This document shows positions 17,829 to 27,281 of a DNA stretch of 64,000 nucleotides, piece by piece. Source of the DNA: Ga0077555 sp963746315 (GTDB lineage: Bacteria > Pseudomonadota > Alphaproteobacteria > Rhizobiales > Hyphomicrobiaceae); contig CAVVAR010000012.1 of NCBI GenBank assembly GCA_963746315.1, forward strand, positions 1,902,779-1,966,778, given 5' to 3'. Made by a program: the position numbers and the translations under genes. The notes beneath the pieces were generated by a model. The model had not been told where the DNA came from. It searched no databases and saw only the letters and a list, made by a program, of their open reading frames with translations. Every line of letters begins with the position of its first letter. Within the stretch, counting starts at the first letter, position 1.

Positions 17829-18407
17829 CTAATGCGCGGCTTTTGCGGGCTCAGGCATCGCCTCGCGGGCGACGTCCGGTGAGCCGAACAGGAACACGAA
17901 GCGTCTGATGAAGACCGAGATGGTCGCCAGCAGAATCGAGATGAACGCAAAGTAGAGGAAGCCTTTCGGGATCCACCGCCACGGCAGGCCATTCGGGGCA
18001 GACGAGCTCTCGTTCTGCAAGAAGGACGTCATGAAGAAGTCATGCGCGTAGGGAAGTGCCGTAAGCACGTAGGGAAAGGCGAAGACGAAGCATCCGAACA
18101 GCTCCAGCCAGGCCTGGGTACGCTGCGACAGCCCACCCGTCGCGACGTCAATGCGGACGTGCACGTTGCGGACGTAGCAGTATCCAATCCAGGTCAGGAA
18201 GATCATCGAGTGAAGGTGCCACTCGAGCTCCTGCAGGCGCGTCGAGCCGAGATCGAGCCCGAGTATGTTGAGCTGGAAGCCGAATTTTCTGGTGATGACG
18301 TCGAAGACGATAACAAGCGCCAGCACCGGCAGGAACCAGGCGCATGCTCTTGCTATCGTCCCAAGCACCGCGTCTATCGCGTTGCTGATCCCTAACAGTC
18401 CTCGCAA
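17829..18407 (-). CDS. TRAP transporter small permease subunit (DctQ)
   Basis: About 192 residues with four membrane segments (ACAWFLPVLALVIVFDVITR, LHSMIFLTWIGYCYVR, LELFGCFVFAFPYVLTAL and FLYFAFISILLATISVFI). DVITRKFG and the conserved QELEWHLH segment mark DctQ. I chose the TTG at 18407 because a GGGAGGG box lies just upstream; an ATG at 18440 lacks one. The unusually long loop after segment three (LQNESSSAPNGLPWRW) suits DctQ proteins of the mannitol/chloroaromatic-acid class. Works with DctM (16435-17817). Confidence 0.9.
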   Translation of the reverse strand: MRGLLGISNAIDAVLGTIARACAWFLPVLALVIVFDVITRKFGFQLNILGLDLGSTRLQELEWHLHSMIFLTWIGYCYVRNVHVRIDVATGGLSQRTQAWLELFGCFVFAFPYVLTALPYAHDFFMTSFLQNESSSAPNGLPWRWIPKGFLYFAFISILLATISVFIRRFVFLFGSPDVAREAMPEPAKAAH

Positions 18408-18501
18408 AGTCTTTCCCTCCCTTTGGCATCCAAGAGGCACCGCGGACCCGGTTTCAGGTTCCGAGCTTGCTGCGACAGTGCCGAGCGTCTCCCCGCACGC
18501 A

Positions 18502-18534
18502 AAGCGGCGGCCCGATTGTCCCGGGCCGCCGCTT
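18502..18534 (-). terminator. Strong hairpin between binding protein 1 and dctQ
   Basis: AAGCGGCGGCCCG (18502-18514) and CGGGCCGCCGCTT (18522-18534) form a perfect 13-bp stem with a 7-base loop, 11 bases after the binding-protein stop. Such hairpins often keep the binding-protein mRNA abundant relative to the permease mRNA. Confidence 0.6.
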
Positions 18535-18544
18535 CATTTCAACG

Positions 18545-19595
18545 CTAGTTCTTCAGGTAGGCGTTCTCTTTCCACACCGCAAACTCGCTGCGGAATTTCG
18601 TGAGCGAGTCCCAGGCCTTCTTGAACTCGGGGCTCTTGGCGCTCTGCTCCACGGCAACCTCCTCCCAAGCCTTGCGGAAGGTATCGAGGATCTCCTTGGA
18701 CCAGTAGTGCACCGTGACACCCTTGGTCTTGATCTCTTTCAGGGCCGCGGCGTTGCGTGACTTGTCTGCCATCGTGCGCAGCATCGTCGACTCGCACGCA
18801 CCCTGGACGATTTCCTTCTGAGCAGGCGACATCTCGGCCCACTTCGATTCGGCGATCATGAGATGGGTGAAGGAGGCCATCTGATGCCAGCCGGGAAAGT
18901 AATAGTGCTTAGCCACCTGGTGGAAGCCGAGGTTAAGGTCGAGAAGCGGCATCGAGAACTCGGTTGCGTCGATCGTACCGAGCTGCAAGGCCTGGAAGAT
19001 CTCGCCGGCCTGCAGCAACTGGGTCGAGACGCCGAGCTTCTGCATGACGTTGGCGCCGAGCCCGAAGAAGCGCATCTTGAGGCCCTTCAGATCGTCGACG
19101 GTCTTGATCTCCTTGCGGAACCAACCGGACGAACTCGGGCGAAACGATGCCGCAGTTGAAGGCGACGATCTTGTACTTCTTGGCGGTGTCCTGCATCAAC
19201 TTCTCGCCACCACCGTGCTTCATCCAGCCGAGGAACTCGCTGACCTCGGGTCCGAACGGAACGGTCGAGTAGAGCGCGAAGGCGATCTCCTTGCCGGTGA
19301 AGAAGCCGAGGCTGGACCAGGCGCTGTCGAGAGAGCCTGATCCGATGGCGTCGAAATACTGACTGGCCGGGACGAGCGCACCGGGCTCGAAGAATTTCGC
19401 GTCGATGGACCCGCCCGACATCTTGCGGATTCGATCGACCGTGATCAACTGACCTTCACCGATGATGGCGAGCGTCGACGGGTATGCGCCGGCCACCTGC
19501 ATGCGCACCTTCTTGTCCTGCGCCTGGACGGGGGAGAGCGCCAGAAGGCCTGTCAGCGCGGCTCCGAGAGCGGCCGCGAGCATTGTCTTACGCAT
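18545..19595 (-). CDS. TRAP transporter substrate-binding protein 1 (DctP), frameshifted
   Basis: The start at 19595 gives a signal peptide (MRKTMLAAALGAALTGLLAL, ending VQAQ). The protein follows its neighbour at 19710-20759 closely, including GEIFQALQLGTIDATEFSMP and FHQVAK-YYFPGWHQ. The frame breaks at 19131-19136: the neighbour reads GAG TCG TCT GGC TGG, this gene GAG T TCG TCC GGT TGG. Removing one base restores a full-length protein of about 349 residues. The extra base turns GAGTC into GAGTTC. Role: periplasmic capture of an organic acid for DctQ/DctM. Confidence 0.88.
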
Positions 19596-19665
19596 AGAGG
19601 GTATCCTTCCGGCATGCTTCGCGGACCGCGTCCGCCGAGCCGACATCTTCCGATAATGCAACGCC

Positions 19666-19701
19666 GGGCGAGGCTTGGTCACACCTGACCAAGCCTCGCC
19701 C
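19666..19701 (-). terminator. Strong hairpin between the two binding-protein genes
   Basis: GGGCGAGGCTTGGT (19666-19679) and ACCAAGCCTCGCCC (19688-19701) form a perfect 14-bp stem with an 8-base loop, 9 bases after the stop of binding protein 2. Confidence 0.6.
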
Positions 19702-19709
19702 AAAGCGCG

Positions 19710-20759
19710 TTACTTCAGGTAGCCGTTCTCACGCCAGAGCGCGTAGTCCGTGCGGAACTTGGAGTAAGAGTTCCACGTCGCCTTGAATGCCGGGCTCTTG
19801 GCCGACTTTTCTTTGACGACCTCGCCCCACTTTTCCTCGAGCACTTTCAGAATCTCGGGCGGCCAAGTCTTGATGTTGACGCCCTTGCTTTGCAGCTCCT
19901 TCATGGCGGCGGACTGCTTGGAATCGGCCTCGGCGACCTCGTCGAGCATCTGCGCCTTGCAGGCGAGCTCCACTACGTCTTTCTGATGCTTGGAGAACTG
20001 GTCCCACTTCGTCTTCGAGATGTAGAGCTGCCCGATCGACGTCTGCTGGTGCCACCCGGGGAAGTAGTAATACTTCGCCACCTGATGGAAGCCGAGGCTC
20101 AGGTCCATCGTCGGCATCGAGAACTCGGTGGCGTCGATGGTGCCGAGTTGGAGCGCCTGGAAGATCTCGCCAGCCTGCAGGATCTGGGTTGCGACGCCCA
20201 TTTTCTGCATCACGTTGGCGCCGAGGCCGAAGAAGCGCATCTTCAGGCCCTTGAAGTCGTCGACCGACTTGATCTCCTTACGGAACCAGCCAGACGACTC
20301 CGGCGGGATGAGACCGCAATTGCGCGCAACGATACCGTACTTGAGATGCAGATCCTGCATCAGCTTGTTGCCGCCGCCGTACTCGAACCAGCCGTAGTAT
20401 TCCGATGCACCCGGGCCGAAGGGAACGCTCGTGAACATCGCGAAGGCGATGTCCTTGCCCGTGAAGTAGCCGGCGGCCGTGTAGGCCATATCGAGCGAGC
20501 CGTTAGCGATCGCATCGAAGTACTGGCTGCCTGGGACGAGTGCGCCCGGCTCGAAGAACTTGATGTCGATGCTGCCGTTCGAGAGGCGCTTGATGTAGTC
20601 GATCGTGCGCAGCTCGGCATCCCCGAGGATCGCCATTGTCGACGGGAAGGCGCCGGCCATCTGGGCCCGGACCTTCTTCTCCTGGGCGATCGCCGGAGCT
20701 CCAGCCAGAGACGCCGATACCATCGCTGCCGCCGTGACGGCGGCAAACCACTTCCTCAT
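19710..20759 (-). CDS. TRAP transporter substrate-binding protein 2 (DctP)
   Basis: 349 residues. The signal peptide is MRKWFAAVTAAAMVSASLAG with cleavage after APAIAQ. DctP features include FFEPGALVPGSQYFDAIANG, ESSGWFRKEIKSVDDFKGLK, MRFFGLGANVMQKMG (the segment with the conserved Arg that binds the substrate carboxylate) and GTIDATEFSMP. First gene of the operon; its paralogue is next. Two binding proteins for one permease pair suggest a broadened substrate range. About 330 bases without a gene lie upstream (20760-21086) and should hold the operon promoter. Confidence 0.95.
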   Translation of the reverse strand: MRKWFAAVTAAAMVSASLAGAPAIAQEKKVRAQMAGAFPSTMAILGDAELRTIDYIKRLSNGSIDIKFFEPGALVPGSQYFDAIANGSLDMAYTAAGYFTGKDIAFAMFTSVPFGPGASEYYGWFEYGGGNKLMQDLHLKYGIVARNCGLIPPESSGWFRKEIKSVDDFKGLKMRFFGLGANVMQKMGVATQILQAGEIFQALQLGTIDATEFSMPTMDLSLGFHQVAKYYYFPGWHQQTSIGQLYISKTKWDQFSKHQKDVVELACKAQMLDEVAEADSKQSAAMKELQSKGVNIKTWPPEILKVLEEKWGEVVKEKSAKSPAFKATWNSYSKFRTDYALWRENGYLK

Positions 20760-21086
20760 ACGTATTTCCTCCCAGTCTCGTTATGCGCGGATTTTTTTTC
20801 GCGCTGACCCGGAGGCTAACGGGGGATTCCCACCAATGCAATGCCCGACACACCTAAGCGGCCCGAGCAGCGTGCACATTTGTTCGGCAGCTTGAGGAGT
20901 TGTACGCGCCCTGAGCGCACTCGCGACGCCCGGCGCGGGGCCCGAATTCGCCGCTGCCGGCCCCTCACCGAGCATGCTCACGCAAGCTCAGCCTGCCCAC
21001 ACGTACCCCCCACCCCCACCCACTCCTGGCTATAGCCAACAGCAGGAGCGGCGGCGGGAGCTCCATCGGTCGCGGTCGACTTCGCC

Positions 21087-21914
21087 TCAATCGAGGCGGA
21101 AACCGAGCGCCTGTAGGGCGGCCTTAAGCTTGTCGCGGCCGCTCATCGACTTGATCGGGCCCATGCGATTGAGCACGCGCTCCGTCCAGGTGTACTGGCT
21201 CATCTCGTGAGCTTTCGAATAGCGTGCGAGCTCGGCGTCGTAGGCCTTGCGGTGCTCCTCGTCCCGGCTCGCGTCGTAGTGCTCATGAAAGAGGATGGCC
21301 GATTGCGCAAGCCGTGGCTTTACGGAGCTTTCGGCACCGGGCTTCGGATAGCCGACGCAAAGGCCGAAGACGCAGACCACGCCGGGCGGCAACGCCAACA
21401 GCTCGGCAACCCGTTGAACGTTGTTGCGCATCGCGCCGATGTAGACGGTCGAGAGACCAAGCGATTCTGCAGCGACGACAGCATTCTGCGCGGCGAGGGC
21501 CGCATCGATGGCCGCGACCAGGAAGGTCTCCACATAGGGCAGCGATTCGAGCTTCGTGCGCTCGACGCCGGCCAGCCGCTCGTTTCGCGAGATGTCCGCG
21601 CAGAACGCGAGGAACACTGGGCACTCGACGATGTGCTGCTGGTTGTTGGCGATCTTGGCGAACTCGGCGCGCGTCGCGGGATCGTTGACGGCAACGACCG
21701 ACCAGGTCTGCAGATTGGACGAGGTGGCTGCCGACTGGGCCGCCGCAATCATCGTCTCGAGCGTACCGTTGGGCACTGGCTTGGAGATGTAGCCCCGAAC
21801 CGACCGGTGGTTCAGCAGCGAGGCGATGACGTCGTTCCATGGTCCAGCTTCCGGAATAGCATCCGGCCCGTAGCGCTCGGCAAGGGCAGCGGCCTTGGGC
21901 TCGATCTTCTGCAT
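21087..21914 (-). CDS. Nitroreductase-family NAD(P)H flavin oxidoreductase
   Basis: 275 residues. HRSVRGYISKPVPNGTLETM and AATSSNLQTWSVVAVND form the FMN-binding face of NfsA-like nitroreductases, followed by AALAAQNAVVAAESLGLSTV, IGAMRNN and the late VFGLCVGYPKPG. The family reduces nitro, quinone or similar compounds with NAD(P)H. Its stop is about 330 bases from the TRAP operon start on the same strand, so it is not clearly part of that operon. Confidence 0.9.
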   Translation of the reverse strand: MQKIEPKAAALAERYGPDAIPEAGPWNDVIASLLNHRSVRGYISKPVPNGTLETMIAAAQSAATSSNLQTWSVVAVNDPATRAEFAKIANNQQHIVECPVFLAFCADISRNERLAGVERTKLESLPYVETFLVAAIDAALAAQNAVVAAESLGLSTVYIGAMRNNVQRVAELLALPPGVVCVFGLCVGYPKPGAESSVKPRLAQSAILFHEHYDASRDEEHRKAYDAELARYSKAHEMSQYTWTERVLNRMGPIKSMSGRDKLKAALQALGFRLD

Positions 21915-22044
21915 GTGTGTCGGTCCTGCGTTACGATGAAAGAACGGGTGCTATCCGAAGTTTGGCGAACGATGGGGCACCGATCTCGCGCCCCACAAAC
22001 GAGGATTCCTTAGCGCTGACTGAGAAAATCTAAGCCACCACTCG

Positions 22045-23181
22045 TCACGGTGCCGCCGCGGATTGCTCCGCCTCGCCCACCGAAATGCGGTCCATGCGGG
22101 CCTCGAGGTACTCGGCGGAGCGCATCTCGATGAGGCGGCTCGCCGTGCGCTCGAAGAGAAATGATTGATCGCCATCGGGGTGCAGATCGTCCGGCTCCGC
22201 CTCGGCGGACGCGATCAATCCGACGCGGGCGTCGTAGAGAGTGTCGATCAAGTTGATGAAGCGCCGCGCAGCCGCCCGCCGTTCCGGCACGAGCCGGGGT
22301 ATCCCCTCGAGGATCAGCGTATGGAAACGGTGCGCCAGGTGCAGATAGTCGAGGGAGCCGAGCGGCCGGTCGCAGAGCTCGTCGAAGGTGAAGCGGGCAA
22401 CGCCGCGCGCGGCTTCGGGCACACGGAGCGATCGCCCCTTGACGTCGATCTCGGTCGGTTTGCCGTGCGGCAGCCCAGTCAGGCGGGTGAAAGCGGCGGC
22501 CAGCGCTCTGTGCGATTTCTCGCCGATTGGGGTGAAATAGAGCTGCTGACCCTCGAGCTTCTCGAGGCGGAAATCCTTGGCCGAGACCAGCTCCATCACC
22601 TCCATGCGCTCTTCGATGAGCGCGATGGACGGCAGGAAAAGCTGGCGGTTCAGACCGTTCTTGTAGAGCCCCGAAGGGGGCACGTTCGACGTTGCAACCA
22701 TGACGACCTCACGCTCGAAGAGCCCCTTGAACAACCTCCCGAGGATCATTGCGTCGGCGATATCGGTGACGTGCAGCTCGTCGAAGCACAAAAGACCGGC
22801 CCCAGCGGCAATCTCGGCGGCGACGTGCGGGATCGGGTCGCCGTCGACGGTCTTGCGGGCGGCCCCGATGCGGTCGTGCGTCTCGGCCATGAACTCGTGG
22901 AAATGCAGCCTTCGGCGCGACGGGAAGCGCGAGGTCTCGTGGAAGAGGTCCATCAGCATCGTCTTGCCACGGCCGACCTTGCCATGGATGTAGAGGCCGC
23001 GCGGCGGCGGCGTGCGTCCGCCGAGCAAACCACCGAGCCGCCAGCGGCGCCCATTTCGCCAGGCGAGGAGAGCATCGTCGAGCTCGCCCAGGCGTCGCGC
23101 CGCCGCGAGCTGCGCCGCATCCTCGTCCATCTCGCCTGCCCGCATGCGGGCTTCAAGGATCTGGAGCGGTCCGTTCGCCAT
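22045..23181 (-). CDS. zapE: Cell division protein ZapE, AFG1-type ATPase
   Basis: 378 residues from the ATG at 23181. The P-loop is YIHGKVGRGKTMLMDLF, the Walker B LLCFDELHVTDIADAMIL, and the sensor region VMVATSNVPPSGLYKNGLNR. ZapE interacts with the Z ring in the cytoplasm; AFG1 relatives act in mitochondrial protein quality control. The frame is open further upstream to 23349, but the extension is basic and has no ribosome site. 370 bases without a gene separate it from the divergent GNAT gene. Confidence 0.92.
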   Translation of the reverse strand: MANGPLQILEARMRAGEMDEDAAQLAAARRLGELDDALLAWRNGRRWRLGGLLGGRTPPPRGLYIHGKVGRGKTMLMDLFHETSRFPSRRRLHFHEFMAETHDRIGAARKTVDGDPIPHVAAEIAAGAGLLCFDELHVTDIADAMILGRLFKGLFEREVVMVATSNVPPSGLYKNGLNRQLFLPSIALIEERMEVMELVSAKDFRLEKLEGQQLYFTPIGEKSHRALAAAFTRLTGLPHGKPTEIDVKGRSLRVPEAARGVARFTFDELCDRPLGSLDYLHLAHRFHTLILEGIPRLVPERRAAARRFINLIDTLYDARVGLIASAEAEPDDLHPDGDQSFLFERTASRLIEMRSAEYLEARMDRISVGEAEQSAAAP

Positions 23182-23550
23182 CGGAGCTTTCGGTCTAGGC
23201 AGATTGCAGAGGACGTGCGGTCGGCGCACAAAGCCGCGGCCCGGGAGCGGCCAACTCACCCGATGCCTAGATCGCGCGCGAGAGCCCCGGCTAAAGGGTG
23301 CAGAGCGTGGCGTCAAGCCTCCAGTGTCAGGTCTGCGAGCGGCCGACACGCCCCGAAGGCCGGCGTCTCAGTCGCGGCATTTAGGCACCTCAACGGTTGC
23401 TATCGCCCATGAATCGAGGCTCCCGCAGGAATTGGCCTTCACAATGCCCGGCAACGCCTTGTGCAGCGCAACATTCGCCATCAGATGAGCGGTCGAAACG
23501 GTTTGGACGCGTGCCGCAAGAGCACCGGCAAGCCACAAGAAGGACGTATC

Positions 23551-24126
23551 ATGAGCATCGACGATATTCCGGGGCTGACAGTGCGCAAGCTCTGGCCGCA
23601 CGAGACCGAACGGTTCCGCGACCACCTCCTTCGGCTGGACAAGGAAAGCCGCCGCCTGCGTTTTGCGCACGCCGTCGCCGACAGCTTCATCGAGGACTAT
23701 GCGGCTCGCATGGGCGAAATGGGCGGCATCGTCGTCGGTGCCTACGTCGACGGCGAGGTGCGCGCGGCAGCTGAGCTGAGGAAGCTCGGCGACACATGGG
23801 GACGCGAGGCCGAGGCCGCCTTCTCGGTGGAGCGGCAATTCCAGGACAAGGGCCTCGGCTCCGAATTGATGGGCCGGATCATCAGGTCGGCCAGGAACCG
23901 GGGCGTCGGGCTCCTCTACATGAGCTGCCTTGCCGAGAACGCCCGCATGCAGGCGATCGCGCGCCGTCACGACGCGGAGCTGCGCTTCGAGTACGGCGAG
24001 GTGATCGGCCAGATCATCCCGGATACACCGGACTATTTCTCGCTTGCTGCCGAAGCGGTCGAGGACCGTGTCGGCTACATGATGGCGGTGCTCGATCTTT
24101 CTGCGCGCCTCGTGAAGGCGGCGTAG
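23551..24126 (+). CDS. GNAT family N-acetyltransferase
   Basis: 191 residues from the ATG at 23551, which follows AAGGA. The acetyl-CoA loop is visible as SVERQFQDKGLGSELMGRII (the Q/RxxGxG/A motif). The C-terminal part MSCLAENARMQAIARRHDAE is the usual beta-5 region. The substrate is unknown. The start of the domain (LTVRKLWPHETERFRDHLLR) resembles GNAT modules found alone or fused to acyl-CoA synthetases in Alphaproteobacteria. Confidence 0.9.
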   Translation: MSIDDIPGLTVRKLWPHETERFRDHLLRLDKESRRLRFAHAVADSFIEDYAARMGEMGGIVVGAYVDGEVRAAAELRKLGDTWGREAEAAFSVERQFQDKGLGSELMGRIIRSARNRGVGLLYMSCLAENARMQAIARRHDAELRFEYGEVIGQIIPDTPDYFSLAAEAVEDRVGYMMAVLDLSARLVKAA

Positions 24127-24142
24127 TCGCAGTGCACGACGC

Positions 24143-25129
24143 TCATAGTTGCACTGACTCCCGTTTCGCCAGCGCCTTGTAGAGCTCGGTCAGGCGGCGG
24201 GTCATAGGACCGGCAGCGCCGCCATCGGCGTGGGTTGGCGCCGGACGGGTCGGATGCCCGATCGGCCGGCCGTCGACCTCGATCACGGGCGTGAGCCCCG
24301 CAAACGTGCCGGTGACGAACGCCTCGTCGGCGCCGTGGACGTCGACGAGCGAGAAATCGCGCTCGACGGCTGGTATTCCTGCCTCTCGTGCAGCGCGCAA
24401 GACGTTTCCGCGGGTAATGCCGCCAAGGCAGTACATGCCGCCGGAAGTCCAAAGCTCACCCCTCCGCACGATGAAGAAGTGCGTGGAGTTGCAGGTCGCA
24501 ACGAACCCGCGCGGGTCGAGCATGAGCGCCTCGTCTGCACCCGCTTGCGTCGCCTGGATGCAAGCCAGGATGCAGTTGAGCTTCGAATGAGAGTTGAGCT
24601 TCTGGTCCTGCTGGTCGGGACCGGTCCGGCGCACGTGCACCGTGAACAACCGCAGGCCCTTCCTGGCTATCTCGGGTTTCGGGTTCTTGTACTCGGGAAT
24701 GATCACGATCGTCGCGGGGCCTATCGTGACGCGTGGGTCTTGATAGGGCGTGCGCTTGATGCCGCGCGTGACCATCAGTCGGACGTGAACGCCATCGCGC
24801 ATCTGGTTCGCCGCGAGACAGGCGAAGATCCGCTGCTTCATCTCGTCGGGTGTGAGACCGACCTCCATGTACAGCGCGCGCGCGCCTCCATACAGGCGCT
24901 CCATGTGCTGATCGAGAAATGGAATTCCACCGTCGATCAGACGTAGCCCCTCCCAGACACCGTCACCGAGTATGAAACCTGAATCGAACACCGACACGGT
25001 GGCCTCTGGGCGGCGCACCAGCCGCCCGTTGATCGAAATGAGGATCTGAGCATTGCGCGGGTCGTCCACATACTCGTGGGTCGACGCGCCGGTAGACTGA
25101 TCGGATTGCATGATCTTCGTCTCATTCAC
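24143..25129 (-). CDS. Class IV (branched-chain/D-amino-acid type) aminotransferase
   Basis: 328 residues, a PLP enzyme of fold type IV. Visible are SVFDSGFILGDGVWEGLRLI near the N-terminus, the Schiff-base Lys in KLNSHSKLNCILACIQA, ADEALMLDPRGFVATCNSTH and GGITRGNVLRAAREAG. The C-terminal FVTGTFAGLTPVIEVDGRPI suits either the ilvE or the D-alanine aminotransferase group, so the substrate is not set. An ATG six codons later (25111) is equally possible. Convergent with the GNAT gene, divergent from the acetamidase gene. Confidence 0.9.
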   Translation of the reverse strand: MNETKIMQSDQSTGASTHEYVDDPRNAQILISINGRLVRRPEATVSVFDSGFILGDGVWEGLRLIDGGIPFLDQHMERLYGGARALYMEVGLTPDEMKQRIFACLAANQMRDGVHVRLMVTRGIKRTPYQDPRVTIGPATIVIIPEYKNPKPEIARKGLRLFTVHVRRTGPDQQDQKLNSHSKLNCILACIQATQAGADEALMLDPRGFVATCNSTHFFIVRRGELWTSGGMYCLGGITRGNVLRAAREAGIPAVERDFSLVDVHGADEAFVTGTFAGLTPVIEVDGRPIGHPTRPAPTHADGGAAGPMTRRLTELYKALAKRESVQL

Positions 25130-25259
25130 AGGAGGGGTGAGCCTGGTTCCGTCTCCTGCCCAGTTTGTGAGCAGCCTGCGTGTAAGTCACGCCTTGCATG
25201 AGCGACTGCGTATCGGCACCGTATCGCCAGTCGAGCCCGCTAGCGGCGAGGAGCCATCC

Positions 25260-26204
25260 ATGTCCAGCCATACCCTCAAGTCCTCCATCGAAACCGTTCA
25301 CTGGGGCTATTTCGACGCGGCAGTACCACCGGTCCTGACCATCGAGCCGGGCGACCGCGTGACAATCGAGACGGTGAGTGGCGGACCCGACGTGATGCCG
25401 CCGAAGGACTCCGGCCTCGCCCCGCCGCCCGAGCTTCTGGAGATCCACGCCTCCAGCATGGTGCGCCGCGTGCCAGGCCATCTCCTGACCGGCCCCGTGG
25501 CCGTCAAGGGTGCCATGCCCGGCGATGCGCTCGAGATCGATATCGAGGCGATCACGTGCCGGCAGCCCTGGGGCTACAATGCCATTCGTCCCCTTTCCGG
25601 AGCGCTGCCCGGCGAGTTCGACGAGGTCCGCCTCGTCCACATACCGATGGATCTCGACAAGAAGGTCGGCAAGCTGGCTTGGGGCGCCGAGGTGCCGCTG
25701 CGGCCATTCTTCGGCGTGATGGGCGTCGCGCCACCACCAGCCTGGGGCTCGGTATCGTCGCTGCCGCCGAACAAGCATGGTGGCAATCTGGACAACAAGG
25801 AGTTGGTCGCGGGCACGAAGCTTTTCCTGCCCGTACACGTTCCGGGCGGGAACTTCTCGTGCGGCGACGGGCACGGCGCGCAGGGTGACGGCGAGGTGTG
25901 CGTCACGGCCATCGAGACGGCACTGACCGGCACGTTCAAGTTCGGGCTGAAGAAGGGTCTGAAACTAAAGTGGCCGCGCGCCGAGACGCCGACCCACCAG
26001 ATCACGATGGCGTTCGATCCCGATCTCGATCAGGCGGCGAAGGAGGCACTTCGGCAGATGATCGCGTTCATCTGCGAGAGAAAGAACCTCAGCCGCGAGG
26101 ACGCCTATATGCTTTGCTCGCTCGCCGCCGACCTGCGGGTGACACAGCTCGTAAACGGCAACAACGGCTGCCACTGCATGCTCGAGAAGCGGTATTTCGA
26201 GTGA
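25260..26204 (+). CDS. Acetamidase/formamidase family protein
   Basis: 314 residues from the ATG at 25260, preceded by GAGGAG. VLTIEPGDRVTIETVSGG, GPVAVKGAMPGDALEIDIEA, and HVPGGNFSCGDGHGAQGDGE (residues about 195-215, the metal/active-site loop) are typical. The C-terminus ends in NGNNGCHCMLEKRYF. The family hydrolyses short amides to ammonia and an acid. No urea or amide transport genes lie nearby. Confidence 0.92.
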   Translation: MSSHTLKSSIETVHWGYFDAAVPPVLTIEPGDRVTIETVSGGPDVMPPKDSGLAPPPELLEIHASSMVRRVPGHLLTGPVAVKGAMPGDALEIDIEAITCRQPWGYNAIRPLSGALPGEFDEVRLVHIPMDLDKKVGKLAWGAEVPLRPFFGVMGVAPPPAWGSVSSLPPNKHGGNLDNKELVAGTKLFLPVHVPGGNFSCGDGHGAQGDGEVCVTAIETALTGTFKFGLKKGLKLKWPRAETPTHQITMAFDPDLDQAAKEALRQMIAFICERKNLSREDAYMLCSLAADLRVTQLVNGNNGCHCMLEKRYFE

Positions 26205-26256
26205 CTGTGCGCGTTGGCCTCTGCGGGCGGAGGGCTGCCCGCAGGGACGCGCTGCC

Positions 26257-26718
26257 TCACCGGTGTGAGAGCCGATCGTAGCGGCGCTCGCGGCGATCAC
26301 TATCGTAGGGGCGGCTGCGCAGCAGGTCGTCGTCGATGCTCACGATCTCCCGGCCGAGCGGCCAGAGCGTCAAGCCCGCGATCTTGAGATGGGCCCACGC
26401 GAACGGAATGCCGATGATGGTCACCGCCAGAACCACGGCGGTGATCAAATGGCCGAGTGCAAGCCACCAGCCGGCGAGCAGCAGCCAGATCAGGTTGCCG
26501 AGTGCCCCACCAGCGCCGCCGAGCGGGCCTGACGGGCGGTCGACGACCGTGAACCCGAACGGCAGCAGCGTGTATTGCGCGATGCGCAACGCGGCCCGCG
26601 CCCAGGGAAGTCCGATGATGGTGATGGCCATGATCAGGGCTGCGATCACCCACGCCGCGGCCATCCACAGGCCGCCCGTCACGATCCACAAGATGTTCAA
26701 CAACAGACTGAGCGTACC
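26257..26718 (-). CDS. YccF domain inner-membrane protein
   Basis: About 153 residues from a GTG at 26718 with AGGA nine bases upstream. Two YccF repeats are visible: LLLNILWIVTGGLWMAAAWV with ITIIGLPWARAALRIAQYTL, then LIWLLLAGWWLALGHLITAV with VTIIGIPFAWAHLKIAGLTL. Four membrane segments and a basic C-terminal tail (RSRPYDSDRRERRYDRLSHR). Function in the inner membrane is unknown. Confidence 0.85.
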   Translation of the reverse strand, partial: GTLSLLLNILWIVTGGLWMAAAWVIAALIMAITIIGLPWARAALRIAQYTLLPFGFTVVDRPSGPLGGAGGALGNLIWLLLAGWWLALGHLITAVVLAVTIIGIPFAWAHLKIAGLTLWPLGREIVSIDDDLLRSRPYDSDRRERRYDRLSHR

Positions 26719-26910
26719 CACAGGCGTTCCTATGCGTTGGCGTTCGCAAGAGAAACGCACGACGCGCCCAGGTGGTTCGCGAAAACCCGTGTCGCCCCCG
26801 CCCTGCTTGCTCCCGCTGCGCGGATCGCGGCGGGAGCGCGTGCGGTGCGCGGTGCCAGCTACAGACCATCCGGTCGACGCTCGACCGTCGGGTCCCGCGG
26901 CGCCCGCCGG

Positions 26911-27156
26911 TTAGTTCTTGCCTTTACCCTTGCCACCGCCTGTCGTGTCGAGTGCGGTCTTGCACGCCGCCGACACCTTGCCCTTGTTCGCCTCGAGACA
27001 TGTGCGAACCTCGCGGTTCTGGTGACTCTTTCCCGCGCAATACTTGGGGATATCGCCGGCGCAAGCACTCGCCACCGGTCCAGTGCCCTGCTGCGCGAAG
27101 GCCCCGCCTGCCGAAACGGTCGCTGCCAGCGTTGCCATCAATGCAAGCATCCGCAT
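26911..27156 (-). CDS. Small exported cysteine-rich-repeat protein
   Basis: 81 residues. The start at 27156 gives a clean signal peptide (MRMLALMATLAATVSAGGAF, cleavage after AFA). The mature part is one Cys-rich repeat with four Cys: SACAGDIPKYCAGK, then REVRTCLEANKGKVSAACKT, the spacing of the GLG1-like cysteine-rich repeat. It ends in a Gly/Lys tail. Likely periplasmic with two disulfides; the role is unknown. Confidence 0.7.
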   Translation of the reverse strand: MRMLALMATLAATVSAGGAFAQQGTGPVASACAGDIPKYCAGKSHQNREVRTCLEANKGKVSAACKTALDTTGGGKGKGKN

Positions 27157-27225
27157 GGTCGAACTCCTTTGCAAAGTACGCCGCGTCAGAGATGTCTCGC
27201 GCGGCAACCACTTTGCTATTTGAAT

Positions 27226-27241
27226 ATTCGAATGTTCGAAT
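27226..27241. promoter_or_regulatory. AT-rich inverted repeat, possible operator
   Basis: ATTCGAA (27226-27232) and TTCGAAT (27235-27241) flank two bases, a perfect 7-bp dyad. It lies 70 bases upstream of the small Cys-rich gene and just past the hydroxyacid dehydrogenase stop, in unusually AT-rich DNA for this window. Confidence 0.4.
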
Positions 27242-27281
27242 TGATGAGCATCAACGCCAGCGGTAATTAATGCGCGGAGCG

